Made by a program: the position numbers and the translations under genes. The notes beneath the pieces were generated by a model that did no database searches, was not told the origin of the DNA, and saw only the letters and a list, made by a program, of their open reading frames with translations. Of a stretch of 15,532 bases of DNA, positions 12,564-15,532 are shown in pieces; positions within the stretch are counted from its first letter, which is position 1; each line of letters starts with the position of its first letter. Source of the stretch: Candidatus Fibrimonadales bacterium (GTDB lineage: Bacteria > Fibrobacterota > Fibrobacteria > Fibrobacterales > Fibrobacteraceae); the NCBI GenBank assembly GCA_009788135.1, contig WQSA01000036.1:1-15532 (forward strand), in the 5' to 3' direction.

Positions 12564-13952
12564 ATGATTCCTCATCGCAAACCGCCTAACGGAGGCGACA
12601 CACGACCGCAAATAGAAGGGCGAACCATAACCTCTGTATTCAAACCTATGAAACAGGGTACGCACTACCGTCCTGGAAATGTGCGTACTACCCTGCTTTT
12701 AATTAAAATGTTCTGGCAGCTTATATCAAATATACCAAAAATTTTGAAATTGCGCAGTTTTTACTCCAAACAAAAACGCAACCCAGAAGACATTTCCATA
12801 ATTTTTTACTCCGACAATCTGGACGAAATAAACGGCATAGCCAACAGCCTGCGCTCCGTTGTGCCATACCTCAGGGCAAAAGGCAAAAAAGTCCAGCTCT
12901 GGGGTAGTGCATTCAACTCACGCACAAACGGCGTTGTTGAAAACAACTACGTAGTTCTCTTTCCTCGCGCAGTAAGCATGGAACAACTTGGCTATGCAGA
13001 CTCAGAACTCGCCGCTCCCTACCTTGTACCAATCCTAAAAGCTCTAAAACGCTACCCCGCAGATTTAATAGAACTTGAGACCCCAAGCCCAGGGGCGTGG
13101 CTGGTTGGCATAGCGGGCAAAATAATAGGCATAAAAGTTATAAGCCACTATCGAACAGATGTCCCGAACTATACGCGCTCGCTGGTAAAAGAAGCCTGGA
13201 TGCGACGCTATGTGCTTTGGCTGATGCGAGTGTTCTACCAACACACAACTCCGGTAATCTGCCCCTGCGAAGCCTATCGCAAAATTCTGGAAACAGAAAT
13301 AAATGTAAAACCGAAATTCATAAAGGTTTTGCCCCGTGGCATACCATTGGAAAATTTTTCGCCAATATACAGAAAAAAAAAATCTGTAATCAGATTTTTA
13401 TATGTAGGCAGAATTTCCGTGGAAAAAGACATTCCGTTTCTGGAAACTCTGTGGAAAGAATTTTGCAAAGAAAACCCAAATGCTGAATTGACTTTTGTTG
13501 GTAGCGGCTGGTACTTGAACTCATTAAAAGAAAACATGAAAGAATTCAAAAATGTTCTGTACATGGGATTAAAAGCCGGCAAAGAACTCGCAGAGCATTA
13601 CGCCAATGCAGATTTCTTTTTATTCCCAAGCGCAACGGATACATTTGGAAATGTGATTGTAGAATCTCTTGCAAGCGGAACCCCAGCGTTGGTAACCGAC
13701 AAAGGCGGCCCGCAAGACATTATAAACAATGCAGCGGAAAAATGCGGCTGGGTTTTGCCATTCAAAGATTTGGAAAGCTGGAAAGCGCAGTTGAAGCAAT
13801 GCTGTGAAATGTTTGGAACTCCCGAATACGAGCAAATGAGAAATTCGTGCACAGAGCATAGCAAAAACTATACGCTGGAAAAAATGACCACTGCGCAGTG
13901 GGAGTTTTTCAGGGAACTGCTATATCCATGTTCTGCAAAGCAGCCCCGCTAG
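12564..13952 (+). CDS. GT4-family glycosyltransferase (GT-B fold)
   Basis: This glycosyltransferase probably uses a nucleotide-sugar donor in lipid or envelope polysaccharide glycosylation, 462 residues. The N-terminal Rossmann domain has INGIANSLRSVVPYLRAKG (89-107) and SHYRTDVPNYT (194-204). The C-terminal donor domain has RFLYVGRISVEKD (277-289, Arg283 and Lys288), FVGSG (311-315) and the EX7E-type motif TDTFGNVIVESLASGTP (358-374), with Asp359 in place of the first Glu and Glu367 as the second. That change is common in this group. The first about 48 residues are basic, lack an obvious fold and contain DNA hairpins; Met29 (12648) or Met49 (12708) could be the true start. No clear Shine-Dalgarno is present at 12564. 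The 3' end overlaps argC tail-to-tail by 44 bases. The acceptor is unknown. Confidence 0.88.
   Translation: MIPHRKPPNGGDTRPQIEGRTITSVFKPMKQGTHYRPGNVRTTLLLIKMFWQLISNIPKILKLRSFYSKQKRNPEDISIIFYSDNLDEINGIANSLRSVVPYLRAKGKKVQLWGSAFNSRTNGVVENNYVVLFPRAVSMEQLGYADSELAAPYLVPILKALKRYPADLIELETPSPGAWLVGIAGKIIGIKVISHYRTDVPNYTRSLVKEAWMRRYVLWLMRVFYQHTTPVICPCEAYRKILETEINVKPKFIKVLPRGIPLENFSPIYRKKKSVIRFLYVGRISVEKDIPFLETLWKEFCKENPNAELTFVGSGWYLNSLKENMKEFKNVLYMGLKAGKELAEHYANADFFLFPSATDTFGNVIVESLASGTPALVTDKGGPQDIINNAAEKCGWVLPFKDLESWKAQLKQCCEMFGTPEYEQMRNSCTEHSKNYTLEKMTTAQWEFFRELLYPCSAKQPR
12583..12597. repeat. Small GC-rich inverted repeat CGCCT-AACGG-AGGCG
   Basis: A perfect 5-base stem with a 5-base loop lies within the first codons of the glycosyltransferase frame. 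Alone it is weak evidence, but it is followed by a larger hairpin at 12654-12695. Confidence 0.35.
12654..12695. repeat. Interrupted inverted repeat near the glycosyltransferase start
   Basis: GTACGCAC (12658-12665) pairs perfectly with GTGCGTAC (12681-12688) around a 15-base loop. The stem extends with CAGG (12654-12657) pairing CCTG (12692-12695) after a 3-base bulge. It lies in the doubtful N-terminal part of the coding frame, so it could be a leader RNA structure if translation begins at 12708. No U-run follows close enough for a confident terminator. Confidence 0.5.
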
Positions 13953-14802
13953 CACCTTTGCCCAAATTGTCCAGAACCACAGTGATTTGCGCATGTTCTT
14001 CGCGAGCAAACACAAAAATTTTCGCATTGTTGGTTCCATTGCAAATCGTGGGATCCAGCTTATCCGGATTCTCAAGAGCAACGCTTACATACTGGCAATC
14101 TCTGTAATAATCCGCAAAGAATTCTCTGAGCCCAGATACTCCAAATAAACCGATAGTTACAGCCATTCCTTGATAATAGGGTCCGAGAATTGGATTGAAC
14201 AATGGCGGCTTTGCAAGCCCGGAAATTTTCTGCATCTCCGGCAAATGTTTGTGGTGAAGACCTAGTGCATAAGGCTTTGAAGCTAAAACAGATTCTGAGT
14301 TGAATTTAATATTTTTAAAATTTTCCTGATATTCTGCAATTAATTTTTTACCGCCGCCGCTGTAGCCAGTTAAGCTGTAGCAGCTCAAATTATCGCTTGC
14401 TTTTATTATTCCCTTTGCCACAAGCGGATAAACTGCAAGCAAAAAACCTGTTGCATGGCAGCCTGGGTTAGCTATTCTTTTTGAATTTTTGATTTTTTCC
14501 CTGTGCTGCGGAGATAGCTCAGGCAAGCCATATGCCCAGGCATCATTTGTGCGATGCGCTGTGCTAGTATCTATAACAACGGTATTGGGATTCGTAACGA
14601 GCGCTGCAGATTCCTTTGCGGCATCGTCTGGCAAGCATAAAAATGCGACATCGGCTGAGTTTAAAAGTTCTGCTTTGCGAGCGGCGTCTTTGCGAAACTG
14701 GGGCTCTATTTCCAAAAGCTCCAAGTCTTTGCGAGCTTGCAGTTTTTCAATTATCTGCAAACCCGTTGTGCCTTCATGCCCGTCAACGAAAACTTTTTTC
14801 AA
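13909..14802 (-). CDS. argC: N-acetyl-gamma-glutamyl-phosphate reductase, type 2
   Basis: This enzyme reduces N-acetylglutamyl phosphate to the semialdehyde with NADPH, a step of arginine synthesis in the cytoplasm. It has 297 residues, the short type 2 form. The N-terminus KKVFVDGHEGTTGLQI (2-17) is the dinucleotide fold of this type. The catalytic cysteine is Cys115 in IANPGCHATG. SLTGYSGGGKK (143-153) and LHHKHLPE (182-189) are the other active-site segments. The start is TTG at 14802: no ATG or GTG lies near, the conserved protein begins there, and the frame upstream is closed by the rplI stop only one codon earlier. A weak AAGGCG lies upstream inside rplI, so coupling to rplI translation is likely. 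The 3' end overlaps the glycosyltransferase gene on the other strand. Confidence 0.93.
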   Translation of the reverse strand: MKKVFVDGHEGTTGLQIIEKLQARKDLELLEIEPQFRKDAARKAELLNSADVAFLCLPDDAAKESAALVTNPNTVVIDTSTAHRTNDAWAYGLPELSPQHREKIKNSKRIANPGCHATGFLLAVYPLVAKGIIKASDNLSCYSLTGYSGGGKKLIAEYQENFKNIKFNSESVLASKPYALGLHHKHLPEMQKISGLAKPPLFNPILGPYYQGMAVTIGLFGVSGLREFFADYYRDCQYVSVALENPDKLDPTICNGTNNAKIFVFAREEHAQITVVLDNLGKGASGAALQNMDIAVP

Positions 14803-14805
14803 CCG

Positions 14806-15255
14806 TTATTTCGCCTTGTTCGTAACCCAAACGGAAACCGTAGCATCCACGCCGGAAAACACTTTAACGGAAACGGAGTAGTTGCCGAGCTGCTTTATGG
14901 GTTCTGCAAGGGCAACCTGTCTCTTTACGATGTTAAAGCCTTTCGCTTTGAGAGCTGCGGCAATATCGGAAGCGGAAACCGAGCCGTAAAGCCTTTCGTT
15001 TTCCACAACGCTGCGCTCAATGGTGATTTCCGTAGCGGAAATTTTCGTAGCGATGTCTGCGGAGGCGGCAAGTTCTTTGCGGAACAGGGCTTCCATAGCT
15101 GCACGGTTCTTTTCCAAAGATTGCTTTGCCGCTTTGGTAGCTGGTACTGCAAGGTTGCGAGGGAACAGGTAATTGCGGGCAAAGCCGTTTTTAACATTGA
15201 CCACGTCCAATAGCTTTCCCAGGTGAGGGACTTCTGTTTTAAGAATAATTTCCAT
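14806..15255 (-). CDS. rplI: 50S ribosomal protein L9
   Basis: This is an L9 component of the large ribosomal subunit, 149 residues, full length. The N-terminal rRNA-binding domain reads MEIILKTEVPHLGKLLDVVN with the signature KNGFARNYLFPRNLAVPAT (22-40). A long helix follows (about 41-75), then the C-terminal domain with ERLYGSVSASDIAAAL (86-101). The ribosome site GGGAGGAATT directly before the ATG is the strongest Shine-Dalgarno in the window. It lies 10 bases downstream of rpsR, the usual order, and its TAA stop is in the same reading frame as argC, three bases before the argC TTG. Confidence 0.98.
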   Translation of the reverse strand: MEIILKTEVPHLGKLLDVVNVKNGFARNYLFPRNLAVPATKAAKQSLEKNRAAMEALFRKELAASADIATKISATEITIERSVVENERLYGSVSASDIAAALKAKGFNIVKRQVALAEPIKQLGNYSVSVKVFSGVDATVSVWVTNKAK

Positions 15256-15265
15256 AATTCCTCCC

Positions 15266-15520
15266 TTACCTTAAAGAATCCGCTACGAATGGAAGCAGGG
15301 CCACGTGGCGAGCACGTTTAATGGCTTCTACAAGCTCGCGCTGGTGCTTTGCGCAATTTCCGGACAAACGGCGTGGCAGAATTTTGCCACGGTCTGAGAG
15401 GAAGCGGCGGAGCATGGCTTCGTCTTTGTAGTCTATGAAGCTGATTTTATTTTCGGTAAACCAGCAGTTTTTTTTGCGCGGAACGTTGGTGCGTTCGTTC
15501 TTTTTTTCTTCGAAGTTCAT
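15266..15520 (-). CDS. rpsR: 30S ribosomal protein S18
   Basis: This small-subunit protein binds beside S6 on the platform; 84 residues, full length. The recognisable core is ISFIDYKDEAMLRRFLSDRG (26-45), then KILPRRLSG and RELVEAIKRARHVALLPF (61-78). Cys19 (KKNCWFTEN) is not part of a C-x-x-C pair, so this is a non-zinc form. The ATG overlaps a TAA in another frame (TAATG at 15518-15522), and codons before that TAA read Asp-Ala-Asp. These may be the last codons of an upstream rpsF or ssb gene, as expected for the rpsF-(ssb)-rpsR-rplI order, but only 12 bases remain. No Shine-Dalgarno is visible, fitting termination-reinitiation from that gene. Confidence 0.97.
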   Translation of the reverse strand: MNFEEKKNERTNVPRKKNCWFTENKISFIDYKDEAMLRRFLSDRGKILPRRLSGNCAKHQRELVEAIKRARHVALLPFVADSLR

Positions 15521-15532
15521 TAGTCTGCATCT

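Overview
The window looks like chromosomal DNA of a member of the Fibrobacterota (Fibrobacter or a close relative). The main evidence is a lipoprotein with poly-serine linkers and a FISUMP-type domain (Fibrobacter succinogenes major paralogous domain), whose mature N-terminus (C-T-D-F-E-R-A-N-P) has the look of Fibrobacter lipoproteins. An MlaE-type permease and several lipoproteins fit a diderm cell envelope. The sequence is moderately AT-rich and densely packed. I see no rRNA, tRNA, CRISPR array or complete insertion sequence. No stretch longer than about 75 bases lacks a gene.

Layout. (1) Bases 1-210: the 3' end of an unidentified + strand reading frame, colliding head-on with a truncated FISUMP lipoprotein gene. 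(2) 120-4200, minus strand: dnaB, an mlaE-like permease overlapping it, a TolB/CsgG-like periplasmic protein and the FISUMP lipoprotein. (3) 4240-12166, plus strand: one tight gene run whose gaps are 5 bases or less and which has several ATGA overlaps. It holds an acidic pseudo-receiver-like protein, a MalK/UgpC-type ATPase, a lipoprotein solute-binding protein, a MalF-type permease, a MalG-type permease carrying a very large extracytoplasmic insertion, an M16 zinc peptidase and dapB. (4) 12163-12522, minus: an FtsB/DivIC-like division protein. (5) 12564-13952, plus: a GT4 glycosyltransferase. (6) 13909-15520, minus: rpsR, rplI and argC (type 2), where argC starts with TTG just after the rplI stop.

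The most unusual part is the ABC importer. Its second permease has about 390 extra residues between TM1 and the conserved permease core, and part of that insert resembles the Reg_prop beta-propeller repeats of polysaccharide-sensing hybrid two-component systems. Its ATPase has non-consensus residues in the Walker A, signature and switch-histidine positions, and the first gene of the run encodes a receiver-like protein. Together these suggest, as an inference only, a carbohydrate transporter that also senses or is strongly gated.

A second theme is expression. Genes at transcription-unit starts carry a CTATATT / CTACATTT-like box only 6-8 bases before the start codon and no Shine-Dalgarno, as expected for leaderless mRNAs. 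Several operon-internal genes have clear Shine-Dalgarno sequences.
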